Assembly: GCF_012530535.1 (NCBI RefSeq)
Contig: NZ_CP051299.1
Coordinates: 1,054,001 to 1,118,000 of the forward strand
Source: Microcella flavibacter
Lineage (GTDB): Bacteria; Actinomycetota; Actinomycetes; Actinomycetales; Microbacteriaceae
Direction: 5' to 3'
DNA length: 64,000 nucleotides
The notes beneath the pieces are model-generated. The model saw nothing but the letters and a program-made list of their open reading frames with translations, ran no database searches and was not told where the DNA came from. The position numbers were made by a program, and so were the translations under genes. This document shows positions 17,171 through 24,849 of the stretch, one piece after another. Within the stretch, counting starts at the first letter, position 1. Every line of letters begins with the position of its first letter.

Positions 17171-17890
17171 TCAGGGGGCGGTGATCGGCGCGGGCGCCGA
17201 CGTCACCGCGACGACCTCGCCGCCCGCGTCGAGCAGTTCGACGGCGACGGCGGCGAGCAGCTCGGCGTCGTTCACGTCGACGGAAGGGATCGCGGCACCG
17301 GTCGCGCAGGAGATCGCCGGGACGACGGTCGTCCACGATCGCTCCTGGTCCGGTGCGAGTGTGAACGGGGTCGCGGCCGCTCCGGCGGAACCGGCGGCAC
17401 CGAGCACGCGGCCGTCGCGAGCGAGCGCAGTCGTCGGGGCGGAGGCGACGCGCAGCTCGCGCGGCGCGTCGGCCGTGCTGCGCAGCGTGATCCGCACGGG
17501 CACGCCGTCCGCGGCGGCGGCCCCCGTGGCCTCGACGATGAGCTCGAGCCCCGCGTCGACGCCCGCCGCGGCCGGCGCGGCGCCGCACGAGGGCAGTGCG
17601 CCGGGGTCGCTGCCGGCGGCCCCCTCGCCATCCGCCTCGGCGCCGCCCGCCGCCGGGGCGTCGGCCGACTCGTCCGCGGCCGAGGTGAACGCGCCGGTGC
17701 CGGGCAGCGCGCCGAGCGCGATCCCGCCGCCGCCGATCACGAGCACCGCCGCGGTCGCGCCGACGAGCAGCTGCGCGGGCAGGCGGCGGGCGCGGCTGGC
17801 GCGCACGGCGGCATCGACGTCGAGGCGGGATGCCCGGGGCGCGCCCTCCGCCGCGCGGTCGAGCGCGGTGCGCAGCTGCTCATCCGACAC
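17171..17890 (-). CDS. Single-pass membrane protein cotranscribed with a sigma factor; possible anti-sigma or effector
   Basis: 239 residues, no family recognised. A cytoplasmic N-terminus of about 45 charged residues precedes a transmembrane helix (LLVGATAAVLVIGGGGIAL), an Ala/Glu linker and an extracytoplasmic domain with two cysteines (LPSCGAA, AISCATG) that may pair. It lacks the HxxxCxxC zinc motif of classical anti-sigma factors. The GTG at 17890 is chosen because GAGGAGG lies six bases upstream; it overlaps the sigma-factor gene end by 11 bases. Its position suggests it is regulated with, or controls, that sigma factor (inference). Confidence 0.7.
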   Translation of the reverse strand: MSDEQLRTALDRAAEGAPRASRLDVDAAVRASRARRLPAQLLVGATAAVLVIGGGGIALGALPGTGAFTSAADESADAPAAGGAEADGEGAAGSDPGALPSCGAAPAAAGVDAGLELIVEATGAAAADGVPVRITLRSTADAPRELRVASAPTTALARDGRVLGAAGSAGAAATPFTLAPDQERSWTTVVPAISCATGAAIPSVDVNDAELLAAVAVELLDAGGEVVAVTSAPAPITAP

Positions 17891-18452
17891 GGGAGCCTCC
17901 TCGGGTCGCGGCGTCGTCATCGAGGGCGTGCGATCCCGCGGTCGGGGCGCCGGAGCCCTCCGCGAGCACTCCGGTGAGCCGCGCCAGCGCGTCGCTCACG
18001 TACCGCTTGACGGCGCCCTCGCTGATGCCGAGCTCGGCGGCGATCGCGGCGACGGGGAGGTCGCCGTAGTACCGCAGCACGACGCAGGCCCGCTCGCGCG
18101 GGCTGAGCCGGCCGAGGGCGACGCGCAGGTCGTACCGGCGGTCGACGCGCTCCGAGTCGGGCGCGGCGGTCGCGGGCGCGGCATGCAGGTGCGCCGATCG
18201 CCGCCAGCGGTCGCGGCGGCGCCCGCCGTCGACGGCCGCGGCGAGCACCGCGCGCTTGACGCGGGTCTCGGCGAGGTCGAGGTCGGTCGTCGGCCGCAGC
18301 CGGCCGAACGCGGTCACGAGCGCCGACTGCACGAGATCGGCGGCGTCGTCCTCGTCGCCGCAGAGCAGGTGCGCGTAGCGCAGCAGGGCGTCGCCGCGCT
18401 CGGCGACGAGGCGCGCGAGCGTGCGCTCCCAGCCCTCCGCCGCGCGTGCCAC
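17880..18452 (-). CDS. Sigma-70 family (SigE/ECF-like) RNA polymerase sigma factor
   Basis: 190 residues. Region 2 is seen as LLRYAHLLCGDEDDAADLVQ and region 4 as LSPRERACVVLRYYGDLPVAAIAAELGISEGAVKRYV, the two domains of group IV sigma factors. The short linker and overall form fit the SigE-family ECF factors of actinobacteria. GTG start with GGGAGG about 8 bases upstream. The next gene encodes a single-pass membrane protein that could sense or transmit the signal. Target promoters are not evident here. Confidence 0.88.
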   Translation of the reverse strand: MARAAEGWERTLARLVAERGDALLRYAHLLCGDEDDAADLVQSALVTAFGRLRPTTDLDLAETRVKRAVLAAAVDGGRRRDRWRRSAHLHAAPATAAPDSERVDRRYDLRVALGRLSPRERACVVLRYYGDLPVAAIAAELGISEGAVKRYVSDALARLTGVLAEGSGAPTAGSHALDDDAATRGGSRVG

Positions 18453-18547
18453 CGCGATGCCTCCCGCCCTCGCCCCCGACGGGGCTGCCGCCACCCTCGC
18501 ACGCGCGGGCGGGCGACGGAAGAGCGGACGAGGGCGGTGCCGCCGCT

Positions 18548-20410
18548 TTACGCGTCGAGGCGGCGGCGCAGCAGCTCGAGCTGACGGTCGAGCTCCGCGG
18601 GCATCCGGTCGCCGAAGCTCGCGAAGAACCGCTCGATGTCGTCGGCCTCGGCGCGCAGGGCCTCGGGGTCGACGGCGAACAGCTCGGCGAGCCGCTCCTC
18701 GTCGAGGTCGAGGCCGTCGACGTTGAGCTCGCCGGCGCGCGGCACCGAGCCGAGCGGCGAGTCGTCGGCGCAGGCGGTGCCGTCGAGGCGCTCGACCATC
18801 CACTGCAGCACGCGGGCGTTGTCGCCGAAGCCGGGCCACAGGAACGAGCCGTCGGCGCCCTTGCGGAACCAGTTGACCTGGAACACCCGCGGCACGCGCG
18901 CCGAGCGGCGCAGCGTGCGCCCGAAGGCCAGCCAGTGCGCGAAGTAGTCGGCCATGTTGTAGCCGCAGAAGGGCAGCATCGCGAAGGGGTCGCGCCGCAG
19001 CTCGCCCACGGTGCCCTCGGCGGCCGCCGTCTGCTCGGATGCGATCGTGGCGCCCATGAAGACGCCGTGATCCCAATCCCGCGCCTCTACCACCAGAGGA
19101 ACGTTGCTCGCTCGGCGGCCGCCGAAGATGATGGCGTCGATGACGACGCCCTCCGGGTCCTCCCACGAGCCCGCGATGGACGGGCACTGCTGGGCGGACA
19201 CGGTGAAACGGGAGTTCGGGTGCGCGGCCGGACGACCGGAGTCGGGGCTCCAGGGCTCGCCTCGCCAGTCGGTGAGGTTCGCGGGGGCCTGCTTGCTCAG
19301 CCCCTCCCACCACACGTCGCCGTCGTCGGTGCGGGCGACGTTCGTGAAGATCGTGTTGCCCCAGAGGGTCTCGACCGCTGTCGGGTTCGTCGCGGGGCCG
19401 GTGCCCGGGGCGACGCCGAAGAAGCCCGCCTCGGGGTTGATGGCGCGCAGGCGGCCGTCGGCACCGATGCGCAGCCAGGCGATGTCGTCGCCGATCGTCT
19501 CGACCGTCCAGCCCGGGATGCTCGGCGTCAGCATCGCGAGGTTGGTCTTGCCGCACGCGCTGGGGAAGGCGGCGGCCAGGTGGTACGCCTTGCCCGTCGG
19601 CGCCGTCACCTTGATGAGCAGCATGTGCTCGGCGAGCCAGCCCTCGTCGCGCGCCTGCACCGAGGCGATGCGCAGCGCGAAGGCCTTCTTCGCGAGGATG
19701 GCGTTGCCGCCGTAGGCGGAGCCGTACGACCAGATCTCGCGGCTCTCGGGGAACTGCACGATGTACTTCGTCTCGTTGCACGGCCACGGCACGTCCTGCT
19801 GGCCGGGGGAGAGCGGGGCGCCGACGCTGTGCAGGGCGGCGACCCAGTCGGCGCCGCGGTCGATGGCGCCGAGCGCCGCCGAGCCCATGCGCGTCATCGT
19901 GCCCATGCTGACGACGACGTAGGGCGAATCGGTGAGCTGCACGCCCATCTTCGCCATGGGCGATCCGACGGGGCCCATCGAGAAGGGCACGACGTAGAGG
20001 GTGCGGCCGCGCATCGCGCCGCGGAAGAGCTCCGTCAGCTCGGCGCGCATCGCGGTCGGCTCGGCCCAGTTGTTGGTCGGGCCGGCATCGGCCTCATCGG
20101 TCGAGCAGATGAAGGTGCGCTCCTCGACGCGCGCGACATCGCGCTCGTCGGAGCGGGCGAGGAAGGAGTAGGGGCGCAGGTCGGGGTTGAGTTGCTCGAG
20201 GGTGCCGGCCGCGACGAGGCCCTGCAGCAGCTCGTGGCGCTCGCGCGTCGAGCCGTCGCACCAGTGCACGGCGTCGGGCTGCAGCAGCTGCGCCATCTCG
20301 TCGACCCAGGCGGCCACGGCGTGCGGACGGGCGTCGGCGGGGGTCGCGCTCGCGGCGGCGGCGCGCGGCGGCAGGTCACGGCCGGTGCGGGGATGCTCGA
20401 TCAGCGTCAC
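18548..20410 (-). CDS. pckG: Phosphoenolpyruvate carboxykinase (GTP)
   Basis: 620 residues. The GTP-type signature [12 protein letters not shown] is present with its reactive Cys at about residue 286, with [23 protein letters not shown] and [12 protein letters not shown], all hallmarks of the GTP enzyme. It interconverts oxaloacetate plus GTP with PEP plus CO2 for gluconeogenesis or anaplerosis, in the cytosol. The GTG at 20410 gives the family length; an ATG at 20470 would add 20 residues that overlap the promoter region. It is divergent from a RamB-like regulator, which fits acetate/carbon-source control. Confidence 0.96.
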   Translation of the reverse strand: MTLIEHPRTGRDLPPRAAAASATPADARPHAVAAWVDEMAQLLQPDAVHWCDGSTRERHELLQGLVAAGTLEQLNPDLRPYSFLARSDERDVARVEERTFICSTDEADAGPTNNWAEPTAMRAELTELFRGAMRGRTLYVVPFSMGPVGSPMAKMGVQLTDSPYVVVSMGTMTRMGSAALGAIDRGADWVAALHSVGAPLSPGQQDVPWPCNETKYIVQFPESREIWSYGSAYGGNAILAKKAFALRIASVQARDEGWLAEHMLLIKVTAPTGKAYHLAAAFPSACGKTNLAMLTPSIPGWTVETIGDDIAWLRIGADGRLRAINPEAGFFGVAPGTGPATNPTAVETLWGNTIFTNVARTDDGDVWWEGLSKQAPANLTDWRGEPWSPDSGRPAAHPNSRFTVSAQQCPSIAGSWEDPEGVVIDAIIFGGRRASNVPLVVEARDWDHGVFMGATIASEQTAAAEGTVGELRRDPFAMLPFCGYNMADYFAHWLAFGRTLRRSARVPRVFQVNWFRKGADGSFLWPGFGDNARVLQWMVERLDGTACADDSPLGSVPRAGELNVDGLDLDEERLAELFAVDPEALRAEADDIERFFASFGDRMPAELDRQLELLRRRLDA

Positions 20411-20429
20411 GGGGGACTCCACTCTCGGG

Positions 20430-20440
20430 AAGGAAACCTT
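20430..20440. promoter_or_regulatory. Short palindrome AAGG-AAA-CCTT near the pckG start
   Basis: An 11-base palindrome sharing GAAACCT with the larger palindrome 60 bases away. It could be a second half-site for the divergent regulator; weak on its own. Confidence 0.3.
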
Positions 20441-20477
20441 GATGTGTCCATCCTGATGAGACTCGGGCATCCATTCG

Positions 20478-20483
20478 TGTCAA
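20478..20483 (-). promoter_or_regulatory. -35 box TTGACA of the candidate pckG promoter
   Basis: Perfect TTGACA on the minus strand. The best -10 at 18 bases is TCATCA, which is weak and suggests activator dependence. The palindrome at 20490-20511 sits just upstream of it. Confidence 0.4.
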
Positions 20484-20489
20484 TCTGCT

Positions 20490-20511
20490 CGAAAGAAACC
20501 TGCTTCTTTCG
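20490..20511. promoter_or_regulatory. Perfect 8+8 inverted repeat between pckG and the RamB-like regulator
   Basis: CGAAAGAA (20490-20497), 6-base spacer, TTCTTTCG (20504-20511). It ends one base before the regulator's -10 box (20513-20518) and lies just upstream of the pckG -35. A bound regulator would block its own gene and could activate pckG. Likely the operator of the adjacent regulator (inference). Confidence 0.6.
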
Positions 20512-20512
20512 G

Positions 20513-20518
20513 TATGGT
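20513..20518 (+). promoter_or_regulatory. -10 box TATGGT for the RamB-like gene (leaderless type)
   Basis: TATGGT followed by six bases and the ATG at 20525. The AAGG found one base before the ATG is too close to act as a ribosome site, so translation is probably leaderless. Confidence 0.5.
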
Positions 20519-20524
20519 CAAGGC

Positions 20525-21979
20525 ATGAGCGACCTGATGATCCTCGGCCAGCGCATCCGCCACTTCCGCACCGAGGCGGAGCTGACCCTCGACCAGCTCG
20601 GCGAGCGCGTCGGCGTCGCCGGCAGCCAGCTCTCCCTCATGGAGAACGGCAAGCGCGAGCCGCGCATCGGCCTGCTCACCGGCATCGCCGAGGCGCTCGG
20701 GGTGCCGCTCTCGGCCCTGCTCGACGAGAGCCCGCCCAGCGAGCGCGCCGCGCTCGAGGTCGAGCTCGAGAGGGCGCAGCGCTCGACCCTCTACGGCTCG
20801 CTCGGCCTGCCCGTCGTGCGCCCCGGCCGCTCGATGAGCGACGAGGTGCTCGCCTCCCTCGTCGGGCTGCACCGCGAGCTCGTCGCCCGCGAGCGGCGCA
20901 CGATCGCGACGCCGGAGGAGGCGCGGCGGGCGAACACCGAGCTGCGCCTGCACATGCGCACGCTCGACAACCACCTGCCCGAGATCGAGGAGCTCGCCGA
21001 GCGCACCGTCGCCGAGACGGGGCACGTGAGCGGCGCCCTCACCCACCGCGAGGTCGAGGTGATGGCGACCCGGCTCGGCTTCGAGCTCGTCTACGTGCAC
21101 GACCTGCCGCACTCGGCGCGCTCCGTGACCGACCTCGAGAACGGCCGCATCTACCTGCCGCCCGCCTCCATCCCCGGGGGGCACGGCCTGCGCTCGATGG
21201 CGCTGCAGGCGATCGCGCATCGCCTGCTGGGCCACGAGGTGCCGAGCACCTACGCGCAGTTCCTGCAGCAGCGGCTCGAGATCAACTACTTCGCCGCCGC
21301 CGCGCTCATGCCCCGCGCGCAGTCGGTCGCCTTCCTCACCCAGGCGAAGGCCGACCGCAACATCGCCGTCGAGGACTTCCGCGACGCCTTCGGGGTCACC
21401 CACGAGGCGGCGGCGCTGCGGTTCACCAACCTCGCCACCGCCCACCTCGACCTGACCCTGCACTTCCTGCGGGTCGGCGACGACGGCGCGGTCTACAAGG
21501 CCTACGAGAACGACGGGCTTCGCCTGCCCGTCGACGTCACCGGCTCGGTCGAGGGGCAGCTCGTCTGCCGCAACGTGGCCGCCCGCCGTGCCTTCGCGCG
21601 CACGACCCGCACGACGGAGTACTACCAGTACACCGACACCCCCGAGGGCACCTACTGGGAGTCGACGCAGATCGGCTCGAGCTCGACCGACGAGTACTCC
21701 ATCACCGTGGGGGTGCCCTTCGCGCAGGCGAAGTTCTTCCGCGGGCGCGAGACCACCGAGCGCCGCGTCTCGACCTGCCCCGACCCGGCCTGCTGCAAGC
21801 GCCCCGACGGCTCGCTGGGGCGGCGCTGGGGCGGCAAGGTCTGGACGAGCGCCAAGCTGCACGCGCACATCCTGTCGCCGCTGCCCAGCGGCACCTTCCC
21901 CGGCGTCGACGACCAGGAGCTCTACGGCTTCCTCGAGGCGCACGCGCCGCGGGCCGCGGAGGGCGCCGCACCGGCCTGA
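20525..21979 (+). CDS. RamB-like XRE-family transcriptional regulator with ImmA/IrrE-type domain
   Basis: 484 residues. An XRE helix-turn-helix occupies the first 60 residues (LGQRIRHFRTEAELTLDQLG, SQLSLMENGKREP). The middle resembles the IrrE/DUF955 domain with a degenerate zinc motif (AIAHRLLGHE), and the C-terminal part has conserved Cys (TCPDPACCKRPDG). This is the architecture of RamB/PrpR-type actinobacterial regulators of acetate, propionate and glyoxylate metabolism, which sense acyl-CoA. Divergent pckG is a plausible target. Confidence 0.85.
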   Translation: MSDLMILGQRIRHFRTEAELTLDQLGERVGVAGSQLSLMENGKREPRIGLLTGIAEALGVPLSALLDESPPSERAALEVELERAQRSTLYGSLGLPVVRPGRSMSDEVLASLVGLHRELVARERRTIATPEEARRANTELRLHMRTLDNHLPEIEELAERTVAETGHVSGALTHREVEVMATRLGFELVYVHDLPHSARSVTDLENGRIYLPPASIPGGHGLRSMALQAIAHRLLGHEVPSTYAQFLQQRLEINYFAAAALMPRAQSVAFLTQAKADRNIAVEDFRDAFGVTHEAAALRFTNLATAHLDLTLHFLRVGDDGAVYKAYENDGLRLPVDVTGSVEGQLVCRNVAARRAFARTTRTTEYYQYTDTPEGTYWESTQIGSSSTDEYSITVGVPFAQAKFFRGRETTERRVSTCPDPACCKRPDGSLGRRWGGKVWTSAKLHAHILSPLPSGTFPGVDDQELYGFLEAHAPRAAEGAAPA

Positions 21980-22013
21980 GCGGGCCGGCCGGTGGTGAGC
22001 GGGCCGGGCGCGC

Positions 22014-23207
22014 TCAGCCGACGGGCGCGGGCTTGGGCACCTTCGGCAGCTTTCGCACCGAGGCCCGGCGGCGCCGGCTCGGCGTCATCGAGCGCATCTC
22101 GTCCATCCTGCCGAAGCAGAGCAGGCGGTCCTCGGCCTGCAGCACCTGGCCGCGGCGGGGGTTCGGGATCACGGTCGTGCCGCGGTTGAGGGTGAGCACC
22201 GTGATGTCGCGCTCGAGGATGCCCGACTCGCCGAGCGTCGTGCCGACGATGTCGGCCCCCGCGTGCACCACCAGCTCGGCCACGCCGTAGCCCGTCGAGA
22301 CGGCGAGGCGCTGGCGCACGTCGATGTCGGGGAACGCGACCTCGTGGGCGATGTAATCGATGATCGCGCCGGCGACGTCGAGCTTCGTCGCCGTCTCGAT
22401 GCCCTGCAGCCCGGGGGAGGAGTTGACCTCCATGACGAGCGGGCCGTCGTTGCCCTCGAGCATGTCGACGCCCGCGACGCGCAGGCCCATGATCTGCGCC
22501 GAGCGCACCGCGGCCCGCTCGTAGGCGGGGTCGAGCGTGACGGCCTCGACGCGGCCGCCGCGGTGCACGTTCGAGCGGAACTCGTCGCCGTCGGCCGTGC
22601 GCCGCATCGCCGCGACCACGCGGTCGCCGACGACGAGCGCGCGGATGTCGCGCCCCCGGCTCTCGGAGATGAAGCTCTGGATGAGCACGTTCTGGTTCGT
22701 CGAGTGCAGCGTCTCGATGATGGCCTCGGCGACCTTCACCTGGGGGGCGAGGATGACGCCGATGCCCTGCGTGCCCTCGAGCAGCTTGATGACCACCGGC
22801 GCGCCGCCGACCCGCTCGATCGCGGGGCGCACGTCGGCGCGGTTGCGCACGAAGGCCGTCGCCGGCATCGCGATGTCGTGCCGGGAGAGGATCTGCGTCG
22901 CCCGCAGCTTGTCGCGCGCGTTGCTGATGCCGTTCGCGGTGTTCGGGGTGAAGACGTCCATCTGCTCGAACTGGCGCACGACGGCGGTGCCGAAGTAGGT
23001 GATCGAGTTGCCGATGCGGGGCAGCACGGCGTCGTAGCTCGACAGCGGGCGGCCGCGGAAGTGCAGGTCGGGCTCGGGCCCCGAGAGGTCGATCGCGAAG
23101 CGCAGCGTGTTGAGCACCTTGACGGTGTGGCCGCGGTCGTGGGCGGCGGTGCGCAGCCTCGCGGTCGAGTACGACTGCGGGGCGCGCGAGAGGATGGCGA
23201 TCTTCAT
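22014..23207 (-). CDS. rimK: RimK-type ATP-grasp glutamate ligase with C-terminal RCK_C (TrkA-C)-like domain
   Basis: 397 residues against about 300 for enterobacterial RimK. Residues 1-290 are a typical RimK: MKIAILSRAP, PRIGNSITYFG, the ATP-grasp segments GAPVVIKLLEGTQGIGV and FISESRGRDIRALVVGD, and the metal-binding MEVNSSPGLQGIE. The extra ~100 residues hold TLGESGILERDITVLTLNRG and VLQAEDRLLCFG, which match the RCK_C ligand-binding pattern, then a basic tail. RimK adds glutamates to the C-terminus of ribosomal protein S6. It is divergent from a RimB-type protease gene, with 25 bases between the starts. Confidence 0.88.
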   Translation of the reverse strand: MKIAILSRAPQSYSTARLRTAAHDRGHTVKVLNTLRFAIDLSGPEPDLHFRGRPLSSYDAVLPRIGNSITYFGTAVVRQFEQMDVFTPNTANGISNARDKLRATQILSRHDIAMPATAFVRNRADVRPAIERVGGAPVVIKLLEGTQGIGVILAPQVKVAEAIIETLHSTNQNVLIQSFISESRGRDIRALVVGDRVVAAMRRTADGDEFRSNVHRGGRVEAVTLDPAYERAAVRSAQIMGLRVAGVDMLEGNDGPLVMEVNSSPGLQGIETATKLDVAGAIIDYIAHEVAFPDIDVRQRLAVSTGYGVAELVVHAGADIVGTTLGESGILERDITVLTLNRGTTVIPNPRRGQVLQAEDRLLCFGRMDEMRSMTPSRRRRASVRKLPKVPKPAPVG

Positions 23208-23232
23208 GGGGAGCCCCTGACAAGATGGTGAC

Positions 23233-23709
23233 GTGACGAGGAGCGCCCATTCAACCACCATCGCCGGGTGGCGCGAGTGGGTCGGCCTGCCCGGGGCGGG
23301 CATCCCGTGGATCAAGGCGAAGCTCGACACCGGCGCCCGCACCTCAACCATCCACGCCTTCGACGTGCGCGTCACCGGGGAGGGCGCTGAGGAGCGTGTG
23401 CGCTTCCGCATCCGGCCATGGCAGGCGAGCGACGAGGACGAGGTCGAGATCGAGTGCCCCGTGCACGATCGCCGCAGCGTGCGCAGCTCCTCCGGCCACG
23501 CGCAGGAGCGGATCGTCGTCATCATGGACGTGCAGATCCACGGCGTCGTCGTGCCCACCGAGATGACGCTCAGCAACCGCGACGCGATGGGGTTCCGCAT
23601 GCTCATCGGCCGCCAGACCCTGCGGCAGGGCTTCGTGGTGGATGCCCGGCGCTCGTTCCTCGGGGGGCGCGCGCCGAAAGAGGTGCGCCGCGCCAACCGC
23701 GGGCGCTGA
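23233..23709 (+). CDS. rimB: RimB-type retropepsin-like protease (ATP-dependent zinc protease family)
   Basis: 158 residues. KLDTGARTSTIHA near residues 30-42 carries the Asp-Thr-Gly-Ala active-site motif of the DUF785/RimB family, with IGRQTL and a basic C-terminus typical of the group. In Pseudomonas RimB trims polyglutamate tails added by RimK; the divergent pairing here supports the same roles (inference). Start is the GTG at 23233; no clear ribosome site, so the short divergent space may give a leaderless message. Confidence 0.87.
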   Translation: MTRSAHSTTIAGWREWVGLPGAGIPWIKAKLDTGARTSTIHAFDVRVTGEGAEERVRFRIRPWQASDEDEVEIECPVHDRRSVRSSSGHAQERIVVIMDVQIHGVVVPTEMTLSNRDAMGFRMLIGRQTLRQGFVVDARRSFLGGRAPKEVRRANRGR

Positions 23710-23772
23710 GGCCGCGCGCCCCGACGGCCCGCGCGCGACGGCGCGGTCGGCCCCGAAAGATCCCGGACGCGA

Positions 23773-23808
23773 CGACGGCCCGGGATCATCGTGATCCGCG
23801 GGCCGTCG
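23773..23808. terminator. Long hairpin between rimB and tRNA-Arg, likely bidirectional terminator
   Basis: Bases 23773-23788 pair with 23792-23808 as a 16-bp stem with one bulged base (23798) and a 3-base loop. It begins 10 bases after the tRNA CCA end on the minus strand and lies 63 bases after the rimB stop on the plus strand. There is no T-tract on either side, as is common for actinobacterial terminators. Confidence 0.65.
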
Positions 23809-23818
23809 ACCGGTGTTG

Positions 23819-23894
23819 TGGCGCCCCCGGCAGGATTCGAACCTGCGGCCCTCAGTACCGGAAACTGATGCTCTATCCCCTGAGCTACGGAGGC
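23819..23894 (-). tRNA. tRNA-Arg, anticodon CCG
   Basis: Read on the minus strand: acceptor stem GCCTCCG pairs with CGGGGGC (one G-T pair), D-arm GCTC...GAGC, anticodon stem TCAGT/ACTGA with loop TTCCGGT (anticodon CCG, reading CGG), T-arm GCAGG-TTCGAAT-CCTGC, discriminator G and an encoded CCA. No intron or irregularity. A TACGCT box lies 9 bases before its 5' end. Confidence 0.96.
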
Positions 23895-23902
23895 GTGACT
23901 CC

Positions 23903-23909
23903 TAGCGTA
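23903..23909. promoter_or_regulatory. Overlapping -10 boxes on both strands (tRNA-Arg and transglutaminase)
   Basis: CTAGCGTAG contains TAGCGT on the plus strand (23903-23908) and TACGCT on the minus strand (23909-23904). The minus copy is well placed for tRNA-Arg; the plus copy is about 75 bases before the transglutaminase start and less certain. Confidence 0.4.
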
Positions 23910-23983
23910 GCGGGTTCCCCGGCGCTCGCCGTCGTGCCAGAGTGACGGCATGACGGGGGCGACGGCATGAGGGGCGTGACGAC

Positions 23984-24814
23984 GTGACGGGGGATGCACC
24001 GCTCGTGCGCACGGTCGGCAGCCGGCTCCAGGCGCACCTCAGTGGCGAGAGCGGGCTCGTGCTCGCCGTGGCGGTCGCGGATCCGAGCCCGGCCGAGCTC
24101 GTCGAGTCGCTGCGGGTGACGCTGGACGGGCATCCCGTCGCCGTCACCGAGGTGACCGGGCCCGGCGGCACGCGCTGGCACACGGCCCAGGCCGGCCCCG
24201 GAGAGCTCGAGATCGAGTACCGCGCCACCGTCACGGGCCGCGCGGCGCCGCGCCGGGTGGACGCGGTCGACCGCATCGTGCACGTGCGGCCCAGTCGGTA
24301 CGCGCAGGCCGACCTGCTCTACGGCGACCTGCTGCCCGCGGGCCTCGTCGACGAGTTCATGGCCATCGCGCCGCGCGAGCGCGTGCTCGTCGTGCGCGAC
24401 TGGGTCGCCGAGGCCCTCGACTACCGGCCGGGCACGACCGGGCCGACCGACGGCATCGTCGAGACCCTCGAGCAGGCGAAGGGCGTGTGCCGCGACTTCG
24501 CGCATCTGCTCGCGGCGATCCTGCGCGCGACCGACCTGCCGGCGCGCACCGTCTCGGTCTACGCGCCGCAGCTCGAGCCGATGGACTTCCACGCGGTCGT
24601 CGAGGTGGCGATCGACGACGAGTGGCTGCTGCTCGACGCGACCGGGCTGGCGCCCCGATCCGGGATGCTGCGCATCGCGACCGGGCGGGACTCGGCCGAC
24701 ACGGCCTTCCTCGCCAACGACGGCTCCTGGCTCACGCTCACGGGCATCCGCGTCGAGGCCGCGGCCTCGGAGCGGCTCGAGGAGGACGCGACGGCCGAGG
24801 TCGCCCTGCGCTGA
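23984..24814 (+). CDS. Transglutaminase-like (papain-fold) protein
   Basis: 276 residues. The Cys-His-Asp triad is visible as GVCRDFAHL (about residue 167), FHAVVEV (about 205) and LLDATGL (about 222), the order found in TGase_elicit_tgmA-type cytoplasmic transglutaminase/protease-like proteins. The N-terminal ~90 residues form the beta-rich domain that precedes the core in these proteins. No signal peptide. The substrate is unknown; the family is better described as cysteine protease/peptide amidase-like. GTG start; no earlier in-frame start was found. Confidence 0.85.
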   Translation: MTGDAPLVRTVGSRLQAHLSGESGLVLAVAVADPSPAELVESLRVTLDGHPVAVTEVTGPGGTRWHTAQAGPGELEIEYRATVTGRAAPRRVDAVDRIVHVRPSRYAQADLLYGDLLPAGLVDEFMAIAPRERVLVVRDWVAEALDYRPGTTGPTDGIVETLEQAKGVCRDFAHLLAAILRATDLPARTVSVYAPQLEPMDFHAVVEVAIDDEWLLLDATGLAPRSGMLRIATGRDSADTAFLANDGSWLTLTGIRVEAAASERLEEDATAEVALR

Positions 24815-24849
24815 CCCGCGGGGCCGCGCGCGTCGACGGGCGGCGCTGC

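Noticed and set aside
18446-20524. Plus-strand open frame running antisense to pckG and into the RamB-like gene
   Set aside because: Only the part from 20525 looks like a real protein; the upstream part is antisense low-complexity sequence, typical of GC-rich DNA without stop codons.
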